NCBI RefSeq assembly: GCF_024807845.1
Contig: NZ_JANUEQ010000006.1
Coordinates: forward strand, 62,001-126,000
Direction: 5' to 3'
Length of the DNA: 64,000 nt
Source: Klebsiella sp. BIGb0407
GTDB lineage: Bacteria; Pseudomonadota; Gammaproteobacteria; Enterobacterales; Enterobacteriaceae
The position numbers were made by a program, and so were the translations under genes. How positions within the stretch are numbered: position 1 is the first letter of the stretch; every line of letters starts with the position of its first letter. The notes beneath the pieces were generated by a model. That model saw nothing but the letters and a program-made list of their open reading frames with translations, did not search any database and was not told the DNA's origin. Positions 56,036 through 64,000 of this stretch are shown here, in pieces.

Positions 56036-57580
56036 ATGTTGAAATTATATCCGGAACGAATACAACAGGATATTAATAAGAATCTGAAATTAAATCATAG
56101 TGATGACTCAGTACAAACAATAATAAAAATACAAAACTCTCCAGGGTCATCATTTTCTACAATAAACCAACCAATAAAATCAAGAGGGAATGGTTTTTTT
56201 AACCGTTTTTTTAATAAAATAAAAAATGAGAAAATGGATTTTCAAGAATATTCGCGGTTGATTGGCATAACCATCCATCCTAAAACAGTACAAAAATTCC
56301 AAGGGAAAATAGAATTTAATAGTACTGGAGAAATAACCTCCATAATGAGTAAGGATATTACCAGGAAACAGTTTAATCTATTGATTAAAAACAGAATAAA
56401 ACCATTGGCTGAAACGCCGCAGATAATGAAGGAACGTATCAGGACGCCAGGTGAAACTATTATTGATATTGGTGGGTTAATAAATAAAGCGGGTGTTGAG
56501 CTAGTCAATAAGCATGAGATAGAAGAGTTGATTAAATCTACCTGGCTGGATGGATCATTATCTAAGCAATCACTTTACAATACGGTTGAATTAATAAAAA
56601 TAAAAATCAGTGAATCTAAAAGTATCATTCTTGAAATTGATAGCATTGTCGATACATTAGAAAAAGACTTCTTTGTCACTAAACGAAATGATAATTACTA
56701 TGGACGACTATTTGAAACAGAACTTTCAAAATATATTATTCATAACCCTGATTCCGGAATGCTAAAAGTACGTGATATTGTTAGTGAATTTATTCTGGAT
56801 AATTTCTCAAATATGTCTGAACATCAACAAATTGCTCTTTGTACCGAAGTGGCAAAAAACATGTGTAAAGACCCACCATTATGGCGTTCTTCTTTATATC
56901 ATGCCAATAGATTCATTGTTAATAAGAAGCCACCATGTTTTATTGACATGATTGAATTTAAAGGAACGAACTCTGTTCCTTTAATATTGTCTGTAGCTGT
57001 AAAATATATTGTTTTATCTGAGGGGACTCGTGATATAAAGAATATAGCAACAAAACACTATATAAATAAAATTATGCCACAAAGGCAATTTCTCAAACCT
57101 TTGAGTGAAAAAAAAAGTTCATTTACGACGGCTTATGGATTGCTTCTTCCCTGGCAAAAATATCACCCTGCTAAAAATGAAGGTAACCCGGGATTTGGAA
57201 TCCGTCCCATCGATGAGTATTTATGCCCAAGTGCAGGAGTCGCATTAACTGAACATGATGCTGCCGCTTTAGCTAACGAAAGGGCGATTGGTATCGGCAT
57301 TTCCGGTTCCGCTAACGTTTTACATTTTCTGTTTCAGTATCTGCGGTTACGGGATGATAATTTTCCTCTTGATGAAGCCAAACTCGCGACCGCATCGTGG
57401 CTTAGCTACAGCGGTGGTCATTCTTTCAATGAAGCTTATTCAGTATTTGGCTTTATGACCGAGGGAAATTTTAAGCCATTGTCATTCAATGGAATAAAAT
57501 CATCAAGCTCACTAGGGGGGGTGGCTGTTGCACAAGCATATAACAAAGTTATTGAGGCATCTGTTGCGTTGAGTAACTGA
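56036..57580 (+). CDS. Orphan protein of unknown function, AT-rich, possible secreted effector
   Basis: 514 residues from the ATG at 56036, eight bases after GTGAGG; the frame opens at a GTG three codons earlier. No family recognised. The N-terminal 70 residues are polar, rich in N, S and K and probably disordered (SPGSSFSTINQPIKSRGNGF). The C-terminal third (about 370-514) is better structured and less AT-rich: GLLLPWQKYHP, GFGIRPIDEYLCPSAGVAL, IGIGISGSANVLHFLFQYL, ATASWLSYSGGHSFNEAYSV. G-S-A-N and SGGHSF with nearby C and H residues look like an active site. No signal peptide or membrane helix. Unlike its neighbours in base content. It stands where creBCD are in E. coli. Confidence 0.72.
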   Translation: MLKLYPERIQQDINKNLKLNHSDDSVQTIIKIQNSPGSSFSTINQPIKSRGNGFFNRFFNKIKNEKMDFQEYSRLIGITIHPKTVQKFQGKIEFNSTGEITSIMSKDITRKQFNLLIKNRIKPLAETPQIMKERIRTPGETIIDIGGLINKAGVELVNKHEIEELIKSTWLDGSLSKQSLYNTVELIKIKISESKSIILEIDSIVDTLEKDFFVTKRNDNYYGRLFETELSKYIIHNPDSGMLKVRDIVSEFILDNFSNMSEHQQIALCTEVAKNMCKDPPLWRSSLYHANRFIVNKKPPCFIDMIEFKGTNSVPLILSVAVKYIVLSEGTRDIKNIATKHYINKIMPQRQFLKPLSEKKSSFTTAYGLLLPWQKYHPAKNEGNPGFGIRPIDEYLCPSAGVALTEHDAAALANERAIGIGISGSANVLHFLFQYLRLRDDNFPLDEAKLATASWLSYSGGHSFNEAYSVFGFMTEGNFKPLSFNGIKSSSSLGGVAVAQAYNKVIEASVALSN

Positions 57581-57583
57581 AAG

Positions 57584-57609
57584 CCTGGAGCGGTATTAAC
57601 TGAATAACA
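57584..57609 (+). pseudogene. Possible relic of the creA 3' end
   Basis: CCTGGAG (57584-57590) and CTGAATAACA (57600-57609), separated by nine bases, match CCTGGAG (55770-55776) and CTGAATAACA (55787-55796), separated by ten bases, at the creA stop. The relic starts three bases after the orphan gene's stop. It is short; I rate it below the yjjV and yjjX relics. Confidence 0.45.
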
Positions 57610-57627
57610 TCTCTGAGTGACGTTATT

Positions 57628-57655
57628 CAGCATACAGACAGCTGTCTGTATGCTG
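57628..57655. terminator. 28-bp perfect palindrome between the orphan gene and arcA
   Basis: Arms CAGCATACAGACAG and CTGTCTGTATGCTG meet with no spacer. A second inverted repeat, CTGAATAAC (57600-57608) with GTTATTCAG (57622-57630), lies next to it. Probably a bidirectional terminator for the orphan gene and arcA; as RNA it forms a stem with a small loop. Confidence 0.75.
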
Positions 57656-57674
57656 AGAGAGAAAGTTCTGCCAG

Positions 57675-58391
57675 TTAATCCTGTAAATCGCCGCAGAAGC
57701 GATAACCTTCACCGTGGATAGTGGCAATAATTTCTGGAGTGTCTGGTGTTGATTCAAAATGTTTACGAATACGACGGATAGTCACATCGACAGTACGATC
57801 GTGTGGCTTCAGTTCGCGGCCGGTCATTTTCTTCAGTAATTCAGCACGGGACTGAATTTTACCTGGGTTTTCACAGAAATGCAGCATAGCGCGGAATTCA
57901 CTACGCGGCAGTTTGTAGTTGTCACCCTGTGGACTCACCAGAGAACGGCTATTAATATCCAGTTCCCAGCCATTAAATTTGTAGCTCTCTACGCTGCGGC
58001 GTTCTTCACTGATTACCGGTAAATTCATGGTGCGTGATAACAGATTACGTGCACGGATAGTCAGTTCACGCGGGTTAAATGGCTTGGTGATGTAGTCATC
58101 TGCGCCAATTTCCAGGCCCAGAATTTTATCTACTTCGTTATCACGCCCAGTGAGGAACATCAGTGCGACATTAGCCTGTTCGCGGAGTTCGCGAGCAAGC
58201 AATAAACCATTTTTACCAGGAAGGTTGATATCCATAATGACCAGGTTAATGTCATTATCTGCTAAAATCTGATGCATCTCAGCGCCATCGGTCGCTTCAG
58301 AAACATCATAGCCTTCCGCTTCAAAAATATTTTTTAACGTATTACGTGTTACTAATTCGTCTTCGACGATAAGGATGTGCGGAGTCTGCAT
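57675..58391 (-). CDS. arcA: Two-component response regulator ArcA
   Basis: 238 residues, the E. coli length. Receiver domain with phospho-acceptor D54 in [10 protein letters not shown], acidic pair ED at 10-11 and the conserved K in [13 protein letters not shown]-terminal OmpR-type winged helix (about 135-234) with [17 protein letters not shown] and [12 protein letters not shown]. Controls respiratory metabolism with ArcB. It has a long leader region without genes. Confidence 0.97.
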   Translation of the reverse strand: MQTPHILIVEDELVTRNTLKNIFEAEGYDVSEATDGAEMHQILADNDINLVIMDINLPGKNGLLLARELREQANVALMFLTGRDNEVDKILGLEIGADDYITKPFNPRELTIRARNLLSRTMNLPVISEERRSVESYKFNGWELDINSRSLVSPQGDNYKLPRSEFRAMLHFCENPGKIQSRAELLKKMTGRELKPHDRTVDVTIRRIRKHFESTPDTPEIIATIHGEGYRFCGDLQD

Positions 58392-58894
58392 GTTTGCTAC
58401 CTAAAATATCTGACTAAATTGAAACAGGAAGTACTATAGTCTCTATCTGGCAACTGTGTTGAATTAATGCGCCAGAATTAACATGACTAAAGTAGATAAT
58501 TGCCTTTTTGATGCATTGCTCATCAATGTTAACAATGTAGCTGGCCTCCATTCCTGTCTACCCTAGTGTACCCAGTAGGTTATATGCTTATGCTAACCAT
58601 TTTAACAGCGACATAACAAGAATTCCGGCTCCAGGTTCTTAATAATGCTACGTATCGTTGACATATATCAAATTCAATTGTAACACGCCAGCCCTTTTAT
58701 GAAGAGATTGTTATGTGATACTGGTAACGATTACAACTAATTAACAATAATAATAGTAGGAAAGAAAGGCATATCAGGCAAATGTCGTATGCAGGTCCAT
58801 TATTCAGATCAGGATATTTTGGGGTGAGATCTGTTACCCTGCGGTGATTAATTTTGTCGATTAGCCTGTGTCAGACGCAGTGAAGAGAGTTTAC
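58392..58894. promoter_or_regulatory. arcA upstream region with an FNR-type site
   Basis: About 500 bp without a gene between the divergent arcA and yjtD. TTGACATATATCAA at 58658-58671 matches the FNR consensus TTGATNNNNATCAA except at one base; FNR activation of arcA is known in E. coli. Some 270 bp separate it from the arcA start, which fits a long arcA leader. I see no yjjY-like gene. Confidence 0.6.
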
Positions 58895-59581
58895 ATGCAG
58901 TTGTCTATTATTCTGGTTTCACCTGCCAGAGCAGAAAATATAGGGGCTGCGGCCCGCGCCATGAAAACCATGGGCTTTACCGATTTGCGGATTGTCGCGA
59001 GTCAGGCACATTCAGAACCCGCGGCACGCTGGGTGGCTCATGGTTCCGGGGATATTCTCGATAATATTCGTCACTTTGATACCCTTGAAGAGGCATTAAC
59101 GGGGATTGATTTCACCGTTGCAACGACTGCGCGTAGCCGGGCTAAATTCCATTATTATGCGACCCCGGAACAGTTACTGCCCTTACTGAAAGAAAAGCAA
59201 CAATGGGTAGGGCAGTGCGCTCTGGTATTTGGCCGGGAAGACTCGGGGTTAACCAATGATGAGCTGGCTCTGGCAGATATTCTGACAGGTATACCGATGA
59301 GGGCAGATTATCCGTCGTTAAATTTGGGTCAGGCGGTGATGGTCTATTGTTACCAGCTCTCCGGCTTAATATTATCGACTACACCGGTACAACCTTCTGC
59401 TGATAGTTTGCAATTGAATGCGTTACGCCAGCGTTTCTCATCATTGTTAACCCAGCTTAATGTCGCTGATGACCAAAAAATGGTCGACTGGCTGCATCAG
59501 CGTCTGGGGTTACTTGAACAGCGAGATACGGCAATGTTGCATCGTTTGCTGCATGACATCGAAAAAAAATTTGCAGAATAA
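58895..59581 (+). CDS. yjtD: SPOUT-family tRNA/rRNA methyltransferase YjtD (LasT/TrmJ-like)
   Basis: 228 residues from the ATG at 58895, five bases after GAGAG and equal to the E. coli length; nine extra codons upstream are unlikely. Knotted SpoU fold: IILVSPARAENIGAAARAMK, VAHGSGDIL, ATTARSRAKFHYY, ALVFGREDSGLTNDEL and the SAM-binding YPSLNLGQAVMVYCYQL. Target RNA not established. It lies between arcA and thrL. Confidence 0.93.
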   Translation: MQLSIILVSPARAENIGAAARAMKTMGFTDLRIVASQAHSEPAARWVAHGSGDILDNIRHFDTLEEALTGIDFTVATTARSRAKFHYYATPEQLLPLLKEKQQWVGQCALVFGREDSGLTNDELALADILTGIPMRADYPSLNLGQAVMVYCYQLSGLILSTTPVQPSADSLQLNALRQRFSSLLTQLNVADDQKMVDWLHQRLGLLEQRDTAMLHRLLHDIEKKFAE

Positions 59582-59714
59582 AACGCTGTTATTATCGTCT
59601 TTATGATATAAGAAACAGATACACCCTTAATGGTTTGCAGATGGTTATCTGATAGTTTGCCATTTCGCCAGTAGAGACTGCGAGTGTCAATTATTAGCAA
59701 AAAGCTAAAAAAAA

Positions 59715-59743
59715 TTGACTTAATGGCAGGATTACTTTAACCA
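59715..59743 (+). promoter_or_regulatory. thr operon promoter
   Basis: TTGACT (59715-59720), 17 bp, TAACCA (59738-59743), the same hexamers as at the E. coli thr promoter. thrL starts 45 bp further on. Confidence 0.7.
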
Positions 59744-59787
59744 GTAGGGGTAATGGATATAAAGAATTTAAAGAGCGTACAGCAACT

Positions 59788-59856
59788 ATGAATCGTCAAG
59801 GCCTGATTACAACGATTATTACCATCACTATTACCACAGGTAACGGTGCGGGCTGA
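59788..59856 (+). CDS. thrL: thr operon leader peptide
   Basis: 22 codons: M-N-R-Q-G-L-I-T-T-I-I-T-I-T-I-T-T-G-N-G-A-G-stop. Six threonine and five isoleucine codons make it the sensor for charged tRNA-Thr and tRNA-Ile. The end TTGNGAG matches E. coli ThrL; the N-terminus differs (NRQGL versus KRIS). The attenuator lies 24 bp downstream. Confidence 0.93.
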   Translation: MNRQGLITTIITITITTGNGAG

Positions 59857-59880
59857 CGCGTACAAGAATTAATAAAAAAA

Positions 59881-59911
59881 GCCCGCACCCAAAGGATGCG
59901 GGCTTTTTTTT
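59881..59911 (+). terminator. thr attenuator
   Basis: GCCCGCA (59881-59887) pairs with TGCGGGC (59897-59903), inner CC/GG extend the stem, followed by eight Ts. Preceded by an A-run. thrL's G-C-G-G-G-C end (TGCGGGCTGA) can pair with GCCCGCA as the antiterminator. Confidence 0.93.
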
Positions 59912-59937
59912 CGATCAAAAATCAAGGGGTAATAAGC

Positions 59938-62406
59938 ATGCGAGTGTTGAAATTCGGCGGTACTTCAGTGGCAAATGCGGAGCGTTTCCTCCGTGTTGCC
60001 GATATCCTGGAAAGTAATGCTAAACAGGGGCAGGTGGCGACCGTGCTGTCTGCCCCGGCAAAAATTACCAACCATCTGGTGGCGATGATTGAAAAGACCA
60101 TCACGGGTCAGGATGCTGCGTCGAATATCAATGAGGCTGAGCAGATTTTCGCTGACCTGATAAAAGGTCTGGGCGAAGCGCAACCGGGTTTTCCGGCAGA
60201 TGAGTTAACTGCGCTGGTCAGTCTGGAGTTTGCTCAACTGAAGCACGTGTTGCACGGTATCAAACTGTTAGGCCAGTGCCCGGACAGTATCAATGCCGCT
60301 ATTATCTGCCGCGGTGAGAAGCTTTCTATCGCTATCATGGCTGCCGTATTACGTGCTCGTGGTTATGGGGTCACCGTTATTGACCCGGTTGAAAAGCTAC
60401 TTGCTGTAGGTCACTACCTTGAGTCAACTGTCGATATTACTGAGTCCACTCGTCGCATTGCTGCCAGCCGTATCCCTGAAGACCATATGATTTTGATGGC
60501 AGGCTTTACTGCCGGAAATGATAAAGGTGAGTTGGTGGTACTGGGTCGTAATGGCTCTGACTACTCTGCTGCGGTACTGGCTGCTTGTTTACGCGCAGAC
60601 TGTTGTGAGATCTGGACTGACGTCGACGGCGTTTATACCTGTGACCCACGCCAGGTACCAGACGCCAGGTTACTGAAGTCGATGTCGTACCAGGAAGCGA
60701 TGGAGCTTTCTTACTTCGGCGCTAAAGTTCTTCACCCTCGTACTATCTCCCCCATCGCTCAATTCCAAATCCCTTGCTTAATTAAAAATACCGGTAACCC
60801 GCAGGCTCCCGGCACGCTGATTGGTGATGACAGCAAAGATGACTCTTTGCCAGTAAAAGGGATCACCAACCTCAACAATATGGCGATGTTTAACGTCTCA
60901 GGCCCTGGAATGAAAGGGATGCCGGGAATGGCGGCGCGTGTCTTTGCTGCTATGTCACGCGCGGGTATCTCAGTGGTACTGATCACTCAGTCTTCATCTG
61001 AATACAGTATCTGTTTCTGTGTGCATCAAAGTGACTGTGTTCGTGCCCGTCATGCCATGGAAGAAGAGTTCTACCTCGAGCTTAAAGAAGAGTTACTGGA
61101 GCCTGTTGCGGTGATGGAACGTCAAGCCATCATCTCTGTGGTCGGCGATGGTATGCGTACTGTACGCGGTATCTCAGCGAAGTTCTTCTCAGCCCTGGCA
61201 CGCGCGAATATTAATATCGTTGCCATTGCCCAGGGGTCTTCTGAGCGTTCTATTTCCGTTGTTGTCAGTAACGATGATGCGACTACGGGAGTTCGCGTTG
61301 TACACCAGATGCTGTTCAACACCGATCAAGTGATTGAAGTCTTCTTGATTGGAGTGGGTGGAGTGGGCGCTGCACTGTTAGAACAAATTAAAAACCAGCA
61401 AGCACGCCTGAAGAGCAAACATATTGATTTGCGTGTGTGTGGTATTGCGAATTCAAAAGCGCTGTTAACCAGTGTGCATGGTCTGAATCTGGATAACTGG
61501 CAGCAGCAGCTGGAGCAGGCCAAAAAAGAAGAGCCATTGAATCTGGGACGTCTGACCCGTCTGGTGAAAGAGTATCATTTGTTAAACCCTGTGGTGGTTG
61601 ACTGTACCTCCAGCCAGGCGGTCGCCGATCAGTATGCTGATTTCCTGAGTGAAGGATTCCACGTGGTAACGCCGAATAAAAAGGCCAATACCTCAGGCAT
61701 GAATTACTACCACCAGATGCGTAATGCTGCGGCTAAATCACGCCGTAAGTTCTTGTATGACACTAACGTGGGTGCAGGTTTGCCAGTTATTGAAAACTTG
61801 CAGAACTTACTGAATGCCGGGGATGAGCTGCAACACTTCTCTGGCATCTTGTCCGGTTCGCTCTCTTTCATCTTTGGTAAGCTTGATGAAGGGATGTCTT
61901 TATCAGAAGCAACCCGTCTGGCGCGCGAAATAGGCTATACCGAGCCGGATCCACGTGATGATCTCTCCGGGGTTGATGTCGCACGTAAACTGCTTATTCT
62001 GGCGCGTGAAACCGGCCGTGAGCTGGAGCTCTCAGATATCGTTATCGAACCCGTCCTGCCAGCTGATTTTGATAGCAGCGGTGATGTTGAGAGCTTTATG
62101 GCGCGTCTGGGACAACTGGACGAGGCTTTTGTCCTGCGTGCCGCAGAAGCGCGTGAACAAGGCAAGGTTCTGCGTTACGTTGGTTTGATTGAAGAGACCG
62201 GTCTGTGTACTGTGAAAATTGCTGCTGTTGATGGTAACGATCCACTGTTCAAAGTGAAAAACGGTGAGAATGCGCTGGCCTTCTACAGCCAGTACTATCA
62301 ACCGATCCCACTGGTTCTGCGTGGTTATGGCGCCGGGAATGATGTTACCGCTGCGGGCGTATTTGCTGATTTATTACGCACCCTGTCATGGAAGTTAGGA
62401 GTTTAA
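59938..62406 (+). CDS. thrA: Bifunctional aspartokinase I / homoserine dehydrogenase I
   Basis: 822 residues from the ATG at 59938 after AAGGGG (E. coli 820). N-terminal aspartokinase ([20 protein letters not shown]), two ACT domains in the middle (about 315-460, threonine feedback), and C-terminal homoserine dehydrogenase (about 465-822, [17 protein letters not shown] and TPNKKANT). First structural gene; two bases separate it from thrB. Confidence 0.97.
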   Translation: MRVLKFGGTSVANAERFLRVADILESNAKQGQVATVLSAPAKITNHLVAMIEKTITGQDAASNINEAEQIFADLIKGLGEAQPGFPADELTALVSLEFAQLKHVLHGIKLLGQCPDSINAAIICRGEKLSIAIMAAVLRARGYGVTVIDPVEKLLAVGHYLESTVDITESTRRIAASRIPEDHMILMAGFTAGNDKGELVVLGRNGSDYSAAVLAACLRADCCEIWTDVDGVYTCDPRQVPDARLLKSMSYQEAMELSYFGAKVLHPRTISPIAQFQIPCLIKNTGNPQAPGTLIGDDSKDDSLPVKGITNLNNMAMFNVSGPGMKGMPGMAARVFAAMSRAGISVVLITQSSSEYSICFCVHQSDCVRARHAMEEEFYLELKEELLEPVAVMERQAIISVVGDGMRTVRGISAKFFSALARANINIVAIAQGSSERSISVVVSNDDATTGVRVVHQMLFNTDQVIEVFLIGVGGVGAALLEQIKNQQARLKSKHIDLRVCGIANSKALLTSVHGLNLDNWQQQLEQAKKEEPLNLGRLTRLVKEYHLLNPVVVDCTSSQAVADQYADFLSEGFHVVTPNKKANTSGMNYYHQMRNAAAKSRRKFLYDTNVGAGLPVIENLQNLLNAGDELQHFSGILSGSLSFIFGKLDEGMSLSEATRLAREIGYTEPDPRDDLSGVDVARKLLILARETGRELELSDIVIEPVLPADFDSSGDVESFMARLGQLDEAFVLRAAEAREQGKVLRYVGLIEETGLCTVKIAAVDGNDPLFKVKNGENALAFYSQYYQPIPLVLRGYGAGNDVTAAGVFADLLRTLSWKLGV

Positions 62407-62407
62407 A

Positions 62408-63337
62408 ATGGTTAAAGTCTATGCCCCCGCTTCCAGTGCCAATATGAGTGTTGGTTTTGATGTTCTGGGTGCGGCAGTTTCTCCGATAGATGGCTCCCAT
62501 CTGGGTGACTATGTGACAGTCGAAGCGGCTGACAAGTTTAGTCTGACCAATCTGGGGCGTTTTGCCCGTAATCTGCCGACGAGGCCCGATCAGAATATTG
62601 TCTATCAGTGCTGGGAAATTTTTTGCCGGGAAATCGGTAAAGAAATCCCCGTTGCGATGACGCTTGAGAAAAATATGCCGATAGGCTCTGGTCTCGGATC
62701 GAGTGCCTGTTCAGTGGTCGCAGGTTTGATGGCGATGAATGAATTTTGCGGTAAACCCGTCAGTGATACCCGTTTACTGGCGCTGATGGGGGAGCTGGAA
62801 GGGCGTATCTCCGGCAGCGTTCACTATGACAATGTTGCCCCTTGTTTCCTTGGCGGCATGCAGCTGATGATCGAAGAAAACGACATCATCAGCCAGTCAG
62901 TGCCTTGCTTTGATAACTGGCTATGGGTATTAGCCTATCCGGGAATTAAAGTTTCCACCGCTGAAGCGCGAGCAATTCTGCCTGCCCAGTATCGCCGCCA
63001 GGACTGTATCAGTCATGGCCGTCATCTGGCTGGCTTTATTCACGCCTGTTATACCAGGCAGCCACTGCTGGCGGCAAAATTGATGCAGGATGTGATTGCC
63101 GAGCCTTATCGGGCAAAATTATTACCCGGCTTTGATAAAGCCCGCCAGGCCGTAGCGGATATCGGCGCTCTGGCAAGCGGCATCTCGGGTTCCGGCCCGA
63201 CCTTATTTGCGCTGTGCGATAATTTAGATACCGCACAACGTACGGCTGACTGGCTTGGCCAACACTATTTGCAGAACCAGGAAGGTTTTGTACATATTTG
63301 CCGTTTGGATACGGCCGGCGCACGAGTTTTGGGATAA
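62408..63337 (+). CDS. thrB: Homoserine kinase
   Basis: 309 residues (E. coli 310). GHMP kinase: [19 protein letters not shown] at the N-terminus, the ATP loop [17 protein letters not shown], and [13 protein letters not shown] near the end. Converts homoserine to O-phosphohomoserine for ThrC. The start is two bases after the thrA stop. Confidence 0.97.
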   Translation: MVKVYAPASSANMSVGFDVLGAAVSPIDGSHLGDYVTVEAADKFSLTNLGRFARNLPTRPDQNIVYQCWEIFCREIGKEIPVAMTLEKNMPIGSGLGSSACSVVAGLMAMNEFCGKPVSDTRLLALMGELEGRISGSVHYDNVAPCFLGGMQLMIEENDIISQSVPCFDNWLWVLAYPGIKVSTAEARAILPAQYRRQDCISHGRHLAGFIHACYTRQPLLAAKLMQDVIAEPYRAKLLPGFDKARQAVADIGALASGISGSGPTLFALCDNLDTAQRTADWLGQHYLQNQEGFVHICRLDTAGARVLG

Positions 63338-63340
63338 CGA

Positions 63341-64000
63341 ATGAAACTGTATAACCTTAAAGATAACACCGAGCAGGTCACTTTCGCACAAGCCATCACC
63401 CAGGGTCTTGGCAGACTACAAGGCCTGTTTTTCCCTGACGCTTTACCAGAGTTCTCTCGCTCTGAAATAGACGCCATGCTGGAAATGGACTTTGTCAGTC
63501 GTAGCAGCAAAATTCTCGGTGCTTTTATCGGCGAAGAGATCCCACAAGAAGCCCTGGCTGCACGTGTTGCCGCAGCCTTTGCTTTCCCGGCCCCGGTGAA
63601 AATGGTTGAGCCTGATGTCGGCTGTCTGGAACTGTTCCATGGCCCGACTCTGGCGTTTAAAGACTTCGGTGGCCGCTTTATGGCGCAGATGCTGACGCTC
63701 ATCAGTGATAAGCCGGTCACTATTTTAACGGCGACTTCGGGTGATACCGGGGCTGCGGTTGCTCATGCCTTCTACGGGCTACCAAACGTAAAAGTCGTGA
63801 TTCTTTATCCAAACGGAAAAATCAGCCCGTTGCAGGAGAAGTTATTCTGTACCCTCGGTGGCAACATTGAAACCGTGGCGATTGATGGTGATTTTGACGC
63901 CTGCCAGGCGTTGGTTAAACAGGCTTTTGACGACGAAGAATTAAAAGTGGCATTGGGTCTTAACTCTGCTAACTCAATTAATATCAGTCGTTTACTGGCT
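63341..64000 (+). CDS. thrC: Threonine synthase, N-terminal 220 codons (cut by window edge)
   Basis: ATG at 63341, three bases after the thrB stop. The open frame runs to the end of the window: MKLYNLKDNTEQVTFAQAIT, then the PLP lysine near residue 107 in HGPTLAFKDFGGRF, TATSGDTGAAVAHAFYG and NGKISPLQEKLFCTLGGN. About half of the 428-residue E. coli enzyme is present. It converts O-phosphohomoserine to threonine. Confidence 0.96.
   Translation, partial: MKLYNLKDNTEQVTFAQAITQGLGRLQGLFFPDALPEFSRSEIDAMLEMDFVSRSSKILGAFIGEEIPQEALAARVAAAFAFPAPVKMVEPDVGCLELFHGPTLAFKDFGGRFMAQMLTLISDKPVTILTATSGDTGAAVAHAFYGLPNVKVVILYPNGKISPLQEKLFCTLGGNIETVAIDGDFDACQALVKQAFDDEELKVALGLNSANSINISRLLA

Overview
This is chromosomal DNA of a gamma-proteobacterium of the order Enterobacterales. 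Most predicted proteins read as close relatives of Escherichia coli proteins. From about 18 kb to the right end the gene order follows the E. coli 99-0 min region: yjjP-yjjB, yjjZ, three tRNA-Leu, rsmC-holD-rimI-yjjG-prfC-osmY-ytjA-yjjU-yjjV, deoCABD, lplA-ytjB-serB-radA-nadR, ettA, slt-trpR, yjjX/gpmB, rob/creA, arcA, yjtD and thrLABC. The left end (cca, ygiM, ygiF-glnE-hldE) is a block that lies elsewhere in E. coli. Dispersed palindromic elements with TATACCC...GGGTATA ends, of a kind seen in Yersinia/Serratia-like genomes, suggest a family outside Enterobacteriaceae proper. Budviciaceae or a relative is a guess; the sequence alone does not settle it.

Layout. 1-7.1 kb: the start of cca, ygiM, a three-copy tandem of the 122-bp palindromic element, then ygiF-glnE-hldE. 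7.2-8.5 kb: cdh and yjjA, convergent. 9-16.5 kb: a leftward catabolic operon with a GntR/UTRA regulator, a mannose-family PTS (EIIA, EIIC, EIID, EIIB), two SIS-domain proteins, an unsaturated glucuronyl hydrolase (GH88) and an OprD-type porin. It probably imports and splits unsaturated uronic-acid disaccharides released from glycosaminoglycans, and with an ohrR-like gene it occupies the place where E. coli has dnaT-dnaC. 17-22 kb: yjjPB, a diguanylate cyclase, Fur-boxed yjjZ, tRNA-Leu x3 and rsmC. 22-31 kb: core genes, a mazEF toxin-antitoxin module and a nupC-type nucleoside transporter. 31-41 kb: deoCABD with DeoR/CRP control sites, then lplA to nadR. 41-47 kb: an accessory block with a LacI regulator, two dehydrogenases, an MFS carrier and two tandem paralogous small genes of unknown function. 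47-64 kb: ettA to thrC (cut by the window end), interrupted by a LysR-type gene and by an AT-rich 514-aa orphan protein in place of creBCD.

How the genes work together. nupC and deoCABD form a nucleoside salvage block under paired CRP-like sites and two identical DeoR-type operators. The thr operon has a complete Thr/Ile leader and attenuator. The PTS/GH88/porin operon is a self-contained uptake and catabolism unit with its own regulator.

Most unusual observation. Accessory genes sit directly behind an intact core gene and are followed, in the same orientation, by a second copy of that gene's 3' end: yjjV-mazEF-(yjjV end), yjjX-lysR-(yjjX end), and more weakly creA-orphan-(creA end). The repeated topology suggests a common way of inserting accessory cassettes behind gene ends.
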